Assembly: GCA_963923955.1 (NCBI GenBank)
Contig: OZ000552.1
Span: forward strand, 1,302,001-1,366,000
Source: G963923955 sp963923955
Lineage (GTDB): Bacteria > Pseudomonadota > Gammaproteobacteria > Eutrophobiales > Eutrophobiaceae
Length of the DNA stretch: 64,000 bases
Reading direction: 5' to 3'
Shown here: positions 35,739 to 44,913 of the stretch, one piece after another
How the letters are laid out: each line of letters starts with the position of its first letter
Position numbering within the stretch: the stretch's first letter is position 1
Notes under the pieces: model-generated
Database searches by the model: none
Seen by the model: the letters and a program-made list of their open reading frames with translations, nothing else
What the model was told of the DNA's origin: nothing
Translations under genes and position numbers: made by a program

Positions 35739-36752
35739 TTATCCTTCATCAGCCGTGCGATTTTTAATCTTTGCTTCAAGTTGCTTAAGCTCTTCCTCAT
35801 CTTGATTATCCGCTTGCCGGGCATCGTATGCCTTTCGCTTTTGATCAAATTTTTCATATTCATCCAAAGCGGTTTTTTCCATTTTTTCACGGCTGATTGA
35901 GCCGGCATCTTGCAGCAGATCAAAATCGTTGTTTTCAATAATGCTATCGGCATTTTCACGCCAGAAATCCATGCTGGTGTCGATACGGTTCTTCGCTCTA
36001 AGCTCGGCGGTTTCCAAAAAGATAACAACCAGGCGATTAAGGGTATCAAGCTCATCCTTGCCCAGATAATTCTTGGCGGTATAAATATCCTGCTTGCGAA
36101 CAATGGCTCCTTTCCATGTCGTCAGCCCCATGTTGGCCTTCGTAGCACTGGCTCTTTGCACAATAAGCTCTGCGGCGGTTTGTCGGGTTACGGCATAAAT
36201 CAGTTTGTTCTGCACCTGGGCAAAAAACATCTGGGTGGATTTATCTGTTTTATCGTAGTCGCTGGATAAGGCAAATAAATCTCGTACTTTTTGATAAAAT
36301 CGTTTCTCGCTCGCCCGGATATCGCGAATGCGCGCCAGCATTTCATCAAAGTAATCGGGACGGCCATCGGGATTTTTCAGACGTTCGTCATCCATGATAA
36401 AGCCCTTGACCATGTAATCATGCAGATGACGGTTTGCCCATTGTCGGAATTGGGTGCCGCGAGCGCCGCCAACCCGAAAACCCACGGCCAGGATCATGGG
36501 CAGCGAGTAGTATTTCACCTGATATTCTTTGCCGTCGGCGGCAGTATGTAAGAAATTCTTACATACTGAATTTTCCAATAATTCCTTTTCTTTCAGTATG
36601 TTGGCGATGTGTACGGTGATGTTGGGGCGGGAGGTGGCAAAAAGTTCGGCCAACTGCTTTTGCGTGAGCCAAATCTCCCCATCCCGGGCGTACAGTGCGA
36701 CCGATGCCTTGCCGTCTGCGGTTTTGTAGATGATAATATTCTGCTGTTCCAT
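35739..36752 (-). CDS. rhuM: RhuM-family protein inside the restriction-modification locus
   Basis: 337 residues, ATG 36752, only five bases after the methylase stop. The N-terminus (GEIWLTQKQLAELFATSRPNI) is a helix-turn-helix-like segment. The middle (KYYSLPMILAVGFRVGGARG, FRQWANRHLHDYMVKGF) is diagnostic of the RhuM/virulence-RhuM family, followed by a Fic-like-length helical half with charged C-terminus. RhuM genes are frequent passengers between hsdM and hsdS genes; their role is unresolved. Transcribed with both neighbours. Confidence 0.87.
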   Translation of the reverse strand: MEQQNIIIYKTADGKASVALYARDGEIWLTQKQLAELFATSRPNITVHIANILKEKELLENSVCKNFLHTAADGKEYQVKYYSLPMILAVGFRVGGARGTQFRQWANRHLHDYMVKGFIMDDERLKNPDGRPDYFDEMLARIRDIRASEKRFYQKVRDLFALSSDYDKTDKSTQMFFAQVQNKLIYAVTRQTAAELIVQRASATKANMGLTTWKGAIVRKQDIYTAKNYLGKDELDTLNRLVVIFLETAELRAKNRIDTSMDFWRENADSIIENNDFDLLQDAGSISREKMEKTALDEYEKFDQKRKAYDARQADNQDEEELKQLEAKIKNRTADEG

Positions 36753-36757
36753 GTTAT

Positions 36758-38800
36758 CTAATTCCAGAAACTTAGGCCCTCACCCTTCGCCCATTTAATA
36801 AAGGCTTCCGCGATGCCGTCCGGCAATTCGCCAGCGTGGTTGTGTAGATCATGCTCGACGATAAGGTGCCCGTTTTTATCCAGCTTGTATTCGCCTTTTG
36901 TGTTTTTCAGGTAGATATAATCACCGGAATTATCCTTGCCGCCTTTTTCGGATACCGCAAAAAATATGGGGTAGTCTTCCACTTTCGGGCAAAGTGTAGC
37001 GTCCCACTTTTGCACGAACAACACGCTGGTCTTGGTGCCGGTATGCGGTTTGAAGGTGTTGCCGTGTAGCCCGACCACGGCCAGGATGCGGGCGCGTTCG
37101 ACAATAAAATCCCGAATGTATTTATCCGAAGTATTGTTAAACCGCCCCTGCGGCAGCACGATCGCCATGCGTCCGCCGGGTTTGAGAAAATCAAGATTGC
37201 GCTCGATAAACAAAATATCGCGCCCGACCTTGCTTTGCGCCTTTTTGCCGCCGGACTTAAAGCCAAACTCATACTGATGCAGCAGGCGGCTTTCCTTGAT
37301 GTCGCCGGCAAAGGGCGGGTTGGCCATGAGCAGGTCAAAATTGAATTGTTTGTTCTCGTTTTTGTGTGTTCTCAGTTTTTCCAGCCGTTCAAAACCTTTT
37401 CCATACGTGTTGATCCATTTTTTATCTCTCTCGGTCTTGTCGCTCCAGCGTTCAAAGTCCAGGGTATTTAAGTGCAGCACATTGGTTTCCCCGTCCCCGG
37501 CAATCAGGTTGAGTGTTCTTGCGACACGAACGGTCTTCTCATCAAAATCAATGCCGAAGACCTTCAACACATCCTTTTTATCCTGCTCGGATATCTCCGC
37601 ATTGGTGAACAGGTGGCCGGTGAGTTTGAAAATAGTATGCACCGGAAAGCCGCAACTGCCGGATGCCGTATCGATCATGTACTCGCCGGGCCGGGGATTG
37701 AGCATCTGCACGCACATATCGATCACATGGCGCGGCGTGAAATACTGGCCTTTCTCGCCTTTGGCCGATTTGCTGACCAGGTATTCAAAGGCTTCATCAA
37801 CCACCAGCAGGTTGGAATTGAAGAGTTTGATGTCTTGCAAGCTGGAAACACAGACCGCCAGATGGCTGTCTGATAGTTCAAAGGCGGATTCGGCTGAAAA
37901 GACGCCGCGCCATTCTTCCTTGGCGGCATTGAAAAGCGCCTGTATTTTTTCTTTGAGTTTGGCATCGGTCTGGCCGGTATTGCGAAATTCCATGACTCTA
38001 AAGCCGGAATCATCAATTCCTTTCACGGCTTGCATCAATGCGCCGTAGTCCGTGCCGCCCAGATAATCCGGCTTGTCGCCATATTTGGAGTTGTCTTCAT
38101 TGACGGCGGTTTTGGTTACCTGCCTAGTGTGGTAGTTAATCACGCCCTTGTCTGCCTGGCTCTGAAACTCATCATAAAGCTTGGTGAAAATGAGCTTGAA
38201 CACTTCCTCAAACACATCCACGCCGGCATTGGCCAGCACTTCGTCTTCCATTTCCAGGATGAGATCTTTTAAGGATTTACGCTCGTTGGCGAGTTTGTCT
38301 TTGATGATGAGGTCTTTTACGGTGAAGCGCTCGCTTACGATGTCTTGCAGGCTTTGTGTCGCCTTGGGGATGTCGCTGATGCCTTCAAAATAATTCGGGT
38401 CTTTGCGGTGATAGTGCGAGATCTGCTCGCCGTTCGTCCACACGCCGATGGGCGCACCGGTGGCGTTGCAATAAGAGCGCAGTTGTTCTTTGCCGTCTTT
38501 GAGTTTGGGTTTCTTCAGTTCAATAATGACATAAGGCGTATCGGGGCGATCCTTATCAAAAATAACAATATCGGCCTTCTTTTTCTCCCGCCCGAAGGTC
38601 ACCGGATATTCAAACATCAGTTGCCTCGATGGGTAGCCGTATTGATGGATGAGACGGGCGGCATAAAGCTGGCGCACTACCTCTTCCGGCCGTAGCTGAA
38701 TATCCTTGTCGGGTAATACAGCGCGCGTAGGCCGTGTCTTTTTTACGTATAACTTTAGTGAAGATCCGCTCTTCCAGATCGGCGATTTCATTCTCTGCAA
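36758..38800 (-). CDS. hsdM: Fused PD-(D/E)xK nuclease and N6-adenine DNA methylase (HsdR-N/HsdM type)
   Basis: 680 residues in this frame, opening at TTG 38800; the real gene probably begins at ATG 38879 in another frame (see next entry). Residues 60-130 look like an HsdR N-terminal nuclease fold with Glu64, Asp77 (KKADIVIF) and Glu94-Leu-Lys96 (VIIELKKP), then QLRSYCNATGAPIGVWTNG. Residues 340-640 are the methylase: QYFTPRHVIDMCV, SAM motif DTASGSCGF at 377-385 and catalytic NPPF at 494-497. No separate hsdR exists in the locus, so restriction and modification appear to share one polypeptide with a separate S subunit, as in BcgI-like enzymes. Confidence 0.88.
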   Translation of the reverse strand: MQRMKSPIWKSGSSLKLYVKKTRPTRAVLPDKDIQLRPEEVVRQLYAARLIHQYGYPSRQLMFEYPVTFGREKKKADIVIFDKDRPDTPYVIIELKKPKLKDGKEQLRSYCNATGAPIGVWTNGEQISHYHRKDPNYFEGISDIPKATQSLQDIVSERFTVKDLIIKDKLANERKSLKDLILEMEDEVLANAGVDVFEEVFKLIFTKLYDEFQSQADKGVINYHTRQVTKTAVNEDNSKYGDKPDYLGGTDYGALMQAVKGIDDSGFRVMEFRNTGQTDAKLKEKIQALFNAAKEEWRGVFSAESAFELSDSHLAVCVSSLQDIKLFNSNLLVVDEAFEYLVSKSAKGEKGQYFTPRHVIDMCVQMLNPRPGEYMIDTASGSCGFPVHTIFKLTGHLFTNAEISEQDKKDVLKVFGIDFDEKTVRVARTLNLIAGDGETNVLHLNTLDFERWSDKTERDKKWINTYGKGFERLEKLRTHKNENKQFNFDLLMANPPFAGDIKESRLLHQYEFGFKSGGKKAQSKVGRDILFIERNLDFLKPGGRMAIVLPQGRFNNTSDKYIRDFIVERARILAVVGLHGNTFKPHTGTKTSVLFVQKWDATLCPKVEDYPIFFAVSEKGGKDNSGDYIYLKNTKGEYKLDKNGHLIVEHDLHNHAGELPDGIAEAFIKWAKGEGLSFWN

Positions 38801-38879
38801 ACAGGCCGGGATGATGATGGCTGTCCTTGAGGATGCTCTGGATGATACTTTTTATGTCTGCGTGCGTTGCCTGTTTCAT
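38610..38879 (-). pseudogene. N-terminal piece of the nuclease-methylase, separated by a one-base frameshift
   Basis: ATG 38879 overlaps the TGA of the transglutaminase gene (ATGA), a good coupled start. It reads MKQATHADIKSIIQSILKDS... EERIFTKVIRKK, and then leaves the family frame. At the A6 run (38739-38744 in complement), removing one A joins it to TRPTRAVLPDKDIQLRPEEV in the downstream frame, a natural fit. The remaining residues to 38610 are out-of-frame sequence. The indel may be an assembly error, decay or an ON/OFF state. Confidence 0.72.
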
Positions 38880-40876
38880 CTTACATAGCGCAGTTTTGAA
38901 ATAAAATCATTCACATCCTCATCCATTTTATCCTTTAGCTCGCTCTCAATGCCTGCCGGATCAAAGCGATAGCGGTAATGGATTTCCAGGGCCGGGCGCA
39001 GGCTCTGAAGGTCCAGGTGTGGCTGTAGGCCTTGGAACCATTGTCTTAAGGTCTCGCCCCGCTGGCGCTGAAAGCCGGCCCCCTCGATTCTTTTGATCAG
39101 CTTATACAGACTGGAATCCAGCCCCGTGCATGAGTATGATTTTTTTGTCGGCGCCTGCCTTTTATAGGCCGCTACCCGCTCTTTGCCATACAGACGCCAG
39201 AGCAGGAATAACGCCAACGGGATGAGCAGCCAGAGCAGGTAATTTCGGCTGGATTTCTCTTCCAGCTTATCCTCGGCCTGCCAGCGTGAGTATTGATAGC
39301 TGAGCCAGGACCAGAGATCGCCTAAGCCCTGTAGCGGCGAGGCATTTTCTTCTTCATAAGGCGCCCAGGTGGCCGGGGTGGTGTCGATGACCCGCCAGTT
39401 ATTATCGACATAGGCCAGCGCCCAGGAATGCGCATGCCGGGCGCGGGCAATGTAGCGGCCTTCCAGCGGGCTGTATTCCTGCACCGAGTATCCCACCGCA
39501 TAGCGAGCGGGGATGCCGGCGCTACGCAGCAGGAGCACGGTGGAGGTGGCAAAAAACTCGCAGTGTCCCTGCCGGGTTTCAAACAGGAATTTGGACAGGT
39601 ACTTGCCGCGCGGGAAGCGCTGCCTCTGGTTGAGTGAATAGTAAAAATTATCGGCAAAATACTGCTCGATGGTGGATACGGCCGCGCTCGGTGTACGTTG
39701 TCTTAGCTCCAGTTGTCGGCTGAGTTTCTCAAAGTCACTGCGATAATTTTCGCTGACATAAAGATCGGCATCAGTTGGGGGCGCATCCGCGATTTGGCTG
39801 TCTTGGTAATCAATGCCATAGTTGATCCAGCCCTCGCGCATTTCCATGTTAATCGTGCCATAGGGGCTTTGTTCGATCTGGATCGCGCCGACATCCCTGA
39901 GCCTGGCGGCACCATGCGGCAGCGGGATGACACCGATCTCCTTGGCCATGTATGTAGAGATCGTGGCGGCCTGGTCGCTCTCAAACGCATTCAAGGTCCA
40001 GTCAAGCGTATCGACCGCCTGGTCAATCACGGTATAGCTATTCTGCGGGTTGCTCCAGACGCCGTAGGCGTAGGTGTTGTACGTCGCTTCCCGTAGCAGC
40101 AGCGGCTTGCGCAGTCTGGCATCGGCTTCTAAACGCAGCACGATCTTGTCGGATGCCTTAAGCCGCCCCAGCATCCCGATGGCGGTCGTGGTCCGGTTCG
40201 GGTCCCGATAGCGCCACATATAATCATCGAACATGCTCAGAAAAGAGCGCTCAAGCCGGTATTGCACATAGCGTATGCCCGATTGGCCGACCCAGGCGAG
40301 GGCGCATGACAGAACAAGCAGGCCGAGCCAGGTCAGGGCCTTGTAACGTGCGGGGCGCAGGTGCCAGAGCAGCCAGGCAAAGAGCAGACACAGCAGGACA
40401 AAATACCAGAGCGTGCGTTGATTGCCGGCGCTTGATGAGACCAGACAGATGATGCAATAGGGCAGGGTGATGTCCACATCGGCTTGCGCCTCCGGTGATC
40501 TTTCCGGGTCAAGCCGACGCAGGCTGACAAACAGCGCCTTGAGCTTGAACCTTCCCTGGGCGCTGTAGAGCTGTGTGAGTACTAAAAGAAAAAAGCTAAA
40601 AGGGGCGAGTGAGAGCAATATGAAGATGCCCTTTGAGCCGTGTTCGCTAAAGACATAGATGACCAGTATAAAAAACAGGATGCTGCTGAGATCGGCCACG
40701 TTATTAAAGTCCTTCTCTGCGACTGACCAGCGCCAGGACTGCCAATGGGGAAGCTCTAAAATCAGCGCCATGGCAAGGGCATAGGGCAGATAGGCATTTT
40801 GCCAGCCCCAGAACAGCAGACACACGCTGAGCATAAAACGTGGTGCTGCGCCAAGTGTCGTGGCCTCTGCTTTCAT
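38876..40876 (-). CDS. TgpA-type membrane transglutaminase (DUF3488/transglutaminase-like)
   Basis: 666 residues. The N-terminal third has several membrane segments (DUF3488 part). A periplasmic region then leads to the transglutaminase core with the Cys in RQGHCEFFATSTVLLLRSAG, His in RHAHSWALAY and Asp in WRVIDTTP. A further helix and a C-terminal DUF4129-like cytosolic tail complete the TgpA layout. Its start overlaps the DUF58 stop by one base, and MoxR follows upstream, the standard moxR-DUF58-tgpA order. These operons act in envelope integrity; substrates are poorly known. Confidence 0.92.
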   Translation of the reverse strand: MKAEATTLGAAPRFMLSVCLLFWGWQNAYLPYALAMALILELPHWQSWRWSVAEKDFNNVADLSSILFFILVIYVFSEHGSKGIFILLSLAPFSFFLLVLTQLYSAQGRFKLKALFVSLRRLDPERSPEAQADVDITLPYCIICLVSSSAGNQRTLWYFVLLCLLFAWLLWHLRPARYKALTWLGLLVLSCALAWVGQSGIRYVQYRLERSFLSMFDDYMWRYRDPNRTTTAIGMLGRLKASDKIVLRLEADARLRKPLLLREATYNTYAYGVWSNPQNSYTVIDQAVDTLDWTLNAFESDQAATISTYMAKEIGVIPLPHGAARLRDVGAIQIEQSPYGTINMEMREGWINYGIDYQDSQIADAPPTDADLYVSENYRSDFEKLSRQLELRQRTPSAAVSTIEQYFADNFYYSLNQRQRFPRGKYLSKFLFETRQGHCEFFATSTVLLLRSAGIPARYAVGYSVQEYSPLEGRYIARARHAHSWALAYVDNNWRVIDTTPATWAPYEEENASPLQGLGDLWSWLSYQYSRWQAEDKLEEKSSRNYLLWLLIPLALFLLWRLYGKERVAAYKRQAPTKKSYSCTGLDSSLYKLIKRIEGAGFQRQRGETLRQWFQGLQPHLDLQSLRPALEIHYRYRFDPAGIESELKDKMDEDVNDFISKLRYVR

Positions 40877-42228
40877 TAACGTATCTTGTCTAACTCTTCC
40901 TGCACGCTATCGGGCGACATGATAACAAGCCGCTCGGGGTGTTCCTGCATGGGGCCGAGTTCATCATGGCCGCTTGTCTGCTCTGTGATCACGAAGACAT
41001 AAAGCGGCAGTTCACGGACAAGAATATGCCTGATCAGAGCCTGCCGTTTCTTATCCCAGGCGAGCAGGATACAGATAACGCCGCTGGTCTCATGGATGTG
41101 CTCTACTAGTAATTGTTCCAGTCGGCTAAAGGGTTGGGCCAGGCAAGGCTCTACACAGGCGAGTATCTCCAGCATATTCTCGGTCTTGTTCATGCCTCTG
41201 CCGGCGCTGAAACGATAGGCATTCACGCCGACCAGCATCAGGTCGAGCAGGGCATCCTGATCCGCCTTGGCAACGACAAAGGAGGCCGCCAGCGATACCG
41301 CCTCTTCAAAGGCGGCTTCACTGCCATCTTCCATGAAGGTGTCCAGTATCAGGCCCTGGCGCACAAAGAATTCGTCCTGAAATTCCTTGACCACCGGCCG
41401 GCCGAGCTTGGCATAGCTGCGCCAGTGGATGGCCCGCAGTGGATCCCCCGGGCGGTATTCTCTTAAGGACAGGAACTCTTGTGAGTCGCCCACCAGGCTG
41501 GCCTGGTTTAATCCGCCTGCTTGGTACTTGCGCGCGCCGGATAGCTGCAAGGCGGGCGCCCGATAGGTCTTTGGTAAAATTAACAAACTGTCTCTTTTGG
41601 CAATCGTCCGCAAGGCGCGAAACAGCCCGAAGGGATCGGGCCGAGCGATATGCGCCTGGGTGAAATGCAGATAACCCCGGCGCAGCGGGCGTATGTCGAT
41701 GCTGATTTCGATGCTCTCGCGCGCAGGGATTTTATCTATGGCAACGGGAGAGACCCTCGCCCCGCGCCGGTGGTTGATCAGGTTGACCAGTTTCGGATAG
41801 CTGAGCTTTCGGTCAAACCAGTTGCGGTTTTTGTCTTCCGGGTCGCGTGATGCGCTAAATTCCGCAAAGTCCGGCAGGGAGTTATCCAGCTCATCAATCA
41901 CCAGCAGGTCTTCCTGCATGGTTGCGTTTTCATTCTCAATGAGCAGTCGGTATTCCAGCCTTTGCCGGGCGGTGCCGAATTGCGGCAGCCTGCGCTGCAC
42001 CTGAAAACCCTGTCGAAACGACAGCGCCCAGCATAATGAAACCAGCAGGATGATAAGGCTTAAGGCAAAGATCTGAAAGGCCATGGTGCGTCGGGTATCG
42101 ATGCCAAAGACGCCGGCGGCCACCATCGCGCTCAAGATCAATAGCCCGGCCGGTGTGAAGCGCCGACGTATCCACTGACTCAGCCGATAGACCAGCTTGA
42201 AGTTCTTATATACCAGGCGCTTTATCAT
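40876..42228 (-). CDS. DUF58-domain membrane protein
   Basis: 450 residues. Two membrane helices lie near the N-terminus (about 28-75), followed by a beta-rich middle and the DUF58 motif around 255-290 (FLSLREYRPGDPLRAIHWRSYAKLGRPVVKEF), then a von Willebrand A-like fold. It is the usual partner of MoxR ATPases, which may remodel it. It ends one base into the transglutaminase start and begins 16 bp after the moxR stop. Confidence 0.93.
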   Translation of the reverse strand: MIKRLVYKNFKLVYRLSQWIRRRFTPAGLLILSAMVAAGVFGIDTRRTMAFQIFALSLIILLVSLCWALSFRQGFQVQRRLPQFGTARQRLEYRLLIENENATMQEDLLVIDELDNSLPDFAEFSASRDPEDKNRNWFDRKLSYPKLVNLINHRRGARVSPVAIDKIPARESIEISIDIRPLRRGYLHFTQAHIARPDPFGLFRALRTIAKRDSLLILPKTYRAPALQLSGARKYQAGGLNQASLVGDSQEFLSLREYRPGDPLRAIHWRSYAKLGRPVVKEFQDEFFVRQGLILDTFMEDGSEAAFEEAVSLAASFVVAKADQDALLDLMLVGVNAYRFSAGRGMNKTENMLEILACVEPCLAQPFSRLEQLLVEHIHETSGVICILLAWDKKRQALIRHILVRELPLYVFVITEQTSGHDELGPMQEHPERLVIMSPDSVQEELDKIR

Positions 42229-42243
42229 GGCTTATAAAACGAC

Positions 42244-43227
42244 CTAGATCGGCACCGGCAGCGTCTTTAGAATATCCTGCACCACTTGCGTGGTGGTCAA
42301 GCCGGAGAATTTCGATTGGGAGTCAAGCATCAGGCGATGGGCAATGACGGGCACGGCGATCTCCTGGATATGCTCCGGCGTGACAAATTCCATGCCTTCA
42401 AACAGGGCCAGGGCCTGGGCTGTCTTCATCAGCGCCAACGCCGCCCTGGGGCTGGCGCCAACAGCGATGCCGTCACTATTCCGGCTCGCGCGAATGATAG
42501 CGATGATATAATGCTTGAGTTCCTCACTGATGCGTATATCCGCCACGCTATCTTTAAGCCGCCTGACATCGGCCGCACTGACGCAGGCGCTGATGGTCTC
42601 CAGCGGGTGCTGCCGGTTTTGCTCGGACAAGATAGCGACTTCCTGCTTTTCATCCACATAGCCCAGATCAAACAGCATGGCAAAGCGATCCATCTGCGCC
42701 TCCGGCAGGGGGTAGGTGCCGTGAAATTCAATGGGGTTTTGGGTGGCGATGACAAAAAACAGATCTTGCAAGGGCCGCACAAGGCCATCAACGCTGACCT
42801 GTGACTCGGCCATTGCTTCCAACAGCGCCGACTGGGTGCGCGGCGAGGCGCGGTTTATCTCATCGGCCAATAGTATATTGGTGAACACCGGGCCCTCGTG
42901 AAAATGGAAGTCCTGGTCGCGCTGATCAAAGATGGACACGCCGAGTATGTCGGTCGGCAAGAGATCCGGGGTGAACTGGATGCGCCGATAATCCGCAGCA
43001 ATGGACTTTGCCAAAGCCTTGGCCAGGGTGGTCTTGCCCGTGCCCGGCACATCTTCCAAAAGCACATGGCCGCCGCTGATAAAGGCGGCGAGCAATCTTC
43101 TTATGGCGGATTTCTGACCCTTGATGACCTTGCCGATGTTAGCGGCGATTGCCTGATAGACTTCCCGGTTTTGCATCGCTATCTTCACCATATCGCTTTT
43201 TAATTTAGAGTGATAAACGGTACTCAT
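42244..43227 (-). CDS. MoxR-family AAA+ ATPase
   Basis: About 327 residues from ATG 43227; ATG 43191 (MVKIAMQNREVYQAI) is also plausible and the region between is not conserved-looking. Walker A is GTGKTTLA (in LLEDVPGTGKTTLAKAL), Walker B is ILLADEINRASPRTQSALLE with sensor 1 in FVIATQNP, and sensor 2 lies near GASPRA. MoxR proteins are chaperone-like ATPases for metalloprotein or envelope-complex assembly. First gene of a tight three-gene operon and divergent from the MATE gene. Confidence 0.93.
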   Translation of the reverse strand: MSTVYHSKLKSDMVKIAMQNREVYQAIAANIGKVIKGQKSAIRRLLAAFISGGHVLLEDVPGTGKTTLAKALAKSIAADYRRIQFTPDLLPTDILGVSIFDQRDQDFHFHEGPVFTNILLADEINRASPRTQSALLEAMAESQVSVDGLVRPLQDLFFVIATQNPIEFHGTYPLPEAQMDRFAMLFDLGYVDEKQEVAILSEQNRQHPLETISACVSAADVRRLKDSVADIRISEELKHYIIAIIRASRNSDGIAVGASPRAALALMKTAQALALFEGMEFVTPEHIQEIAVPVIAHRLMLDSQSKFSGLTTTQVVQDILKTLPVPI

Positions 43228-43248
43228 AGATACGCACGTAGGCAAGTT

Positions 43249-44619
43249 ATGAGCCGACTTTTATTGGCTATGCTGAAAACTTCCGAACACACTGAAATAT
43301 GGCGTCTGGCCGGGCCGCTGATCTTGAGCAATATCTCCATTGCCCTGCTCGGTATTGTGGATACGGCTGTCGTCGGGCACCTGGATTCTGCGCATTATCT
43401 CGGCGCGGTTGCCGTCGGCGCCGTGATCTTTGACTTTATCTACTGGGGCATGGGTTTTTTACGGATGGGGACAACCGGCCTCGCCGCCCAGGCGCACGGC
43501 AGGGTGGATGCCGATGAACTGCGCGCCGTGCTGGTTCATGCCGTTGGTTGTGCCATCGTCATCGCCTTGTTTGTCCTGCTGTTTCAGGATCTCATCATCG
43601 AAATCGGCATCGCACTGATCGGCGGCAGCGAGCAGGTCAGAGAGTATGCAAGCATCTATGTCTCCTGGGCGATATGGGGCGCGCCTGCGGTGCTGGTGAC
43701 GATGGTGCTGATCGGCTGGCTGTTGGGCATGCAAGATGCCCGGGCGACCCTGATCACGGCGCTGGTCATTAATGTCGTCAATATCATCCTCGATGTCGTG
43801 TTCGTCTATGGCTTGGGGCTGGATGTAAGGGGCGTGGCGCTGGCTTCAGTCCTTGCCCAATACACCGGCTTACTTATCGTGCTCTACCTGGTCGTAAGGA
43901 AATTAAAGCTGCATCCGGGGCGATGGCACAGAGAACGGATTGCCGATACCCGGCGCTTAAAAGGCCTGTTGATCTTGAACCAAAACATCTTCATCCGCAC
44001 CCTATGCCTGATCCTCGTATTCGCCTTCTTCACCCGCCAGGGCGCCCGGCAGGGAGAGATTATCCTTGCCGCCAATGCAGTATTGCTGAATTTTCAACTG
44101 CTCACCGCCTTAGGTTTAGATGGTTTTGCCAATGCGGCAGAGGCCCTGGTGGGCAGGGCCATCGGCGCCCTTGATCGGCATAAATTTTTTCGCTCCATCA
44201 CGCTGGCGACAGAATGGGCGCTGGTCATTGCCGTGCTGCTGAGCGCAGCGTATTTTATTTGGGGCAATCAGCTGATTGGCCTGATGACAAGCCTGCCTGA
44301 GGTCATTGAGTACGCACAGGCCCATCTGGCCTGGGTGGTTGTCTTGCCGGTCTTGAGCGTGTGGTGCTTCTTGCTGGACGGCATCTTCATCGGCGCAACC
44401 AGGAGCGCCGAGATGCGCAACACCATGCTCTTCTCCAGCGGCCTGATCTTCCTGCCGGCCTGGTACAGCCTGCAAGCCCTAGGCAACCACGGCCTTTGGC
44501 TTGCCATGCTGCTATTCTTTATCGCACGCGGCCTTAGCCTGGGCGCAGTCTTCTATCGCATCGAAAAATACCACGGCGGCTTCATCAGACAGCATCAAGG
44601 CGATAAGCAGAACCAGTAA
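43249..44619 (+). CDS. MATE-family efflux transporter (DinF-like)
   Basis: 456 residues from ATG 43249 (MSRLLLAMLKTSEHTEIWRL); the frame reaches back to GTG 43210 but that overlaps the divergent moxR. Twelve membrane segments in two pseudo-repeats are visible, with the DinF-type opening AGPLILSNISIALLGIVDTAVVGH and IYWGMGFLRMGTTGLAAQA. It would expel organic cations using Na+ or H+. No drug-specific prediction is possible. Repeats follow at 44669-44757. Confidence 0.92.
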   Translation: MSRLLLAMLKTSEHTEIWRLAGPLILSNISIALLGIVDTAVVGHLDSAHYLGAVAVGAVIFDFIYWGMGFLRMGTTGLAAQAHGRVDADELRAVLVHAVGCAIVIALFVLLFQDLIIEIGIALIGGSEQVREYASIYVSWAIWGAPAVLVTMVLIGWLLGMQDARATLITALVINVVNIILDVVFVYGLGLDVRGVALASVLAQYTGLLIVLYLVVRKLKLHPGRWHRERIADTRRLKGLLILNQNIFIRTLCLILVFAFFTRQGARQGEIILAANAVLLNFQLLTALGLDGFANAAEALVGRAIGALDRHKFFRSITLATEWALVIAVLLSAAYFIWGNQLIGLMTSLPEVIEYAQAHLAWVVVLPVLSVWCFLLDGIFIGATRSAEMRNTMLFSSGLIFLPAWYSLQALGNHGLWLAMLLFFIARGLSLGAVFYRIEKYHGGFIRQHQGDKQNQ

Positions 44620-44668
44620 TCCTAACAGCGCCTGCTCGCAGTCAGGGTGAGGCCTTTTCACAGGAATA

Positions 44669-44757
44669 GCTTGCCCCGTACTCGATAGGGGGACGCCACT
44701 GGCCACTGCCGCAGACTGCTTTCTATACCTCGTCATTCCCGGCCTGACCAGGAATCC
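44669..44757. repeat. CCCCGTA-family hairpin and a palindromic arm
   Basis: A diverged GCTTGCCCCGTACTCGATAG element at 44669-44695 is followed by GTCATTCCCGGCCTGACCAG... at 44732-44757. The 294-bp gap between the MATE gene and lolC holds nothing else I can identify. Confidence 0.65.
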
Positions 44758-44913
44758 CAAAGCCGATACCAAAAAGTACGAAGGCAGCCCGGCAAGGCCG
44801 GCAATTCGGGGATGGGTTGAGCCGCGCACGGTCGTCAACTCAGAGGGCCGGTGCGGCCTATCAATAGCAAAGAAGTCGGTTACTATCCTTACCGAGTCGC
44901 TTATACTGTGCCG

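Noticed and set aside
38739..38744. Programmed -1 ribosomal frameshifting at the A6 of hsdM.
   Set aside because: Joining the two frames needs a +1 shift (skipping one base), not the -1 shift known for A-rich slippery sites; a simple indel is more likely.
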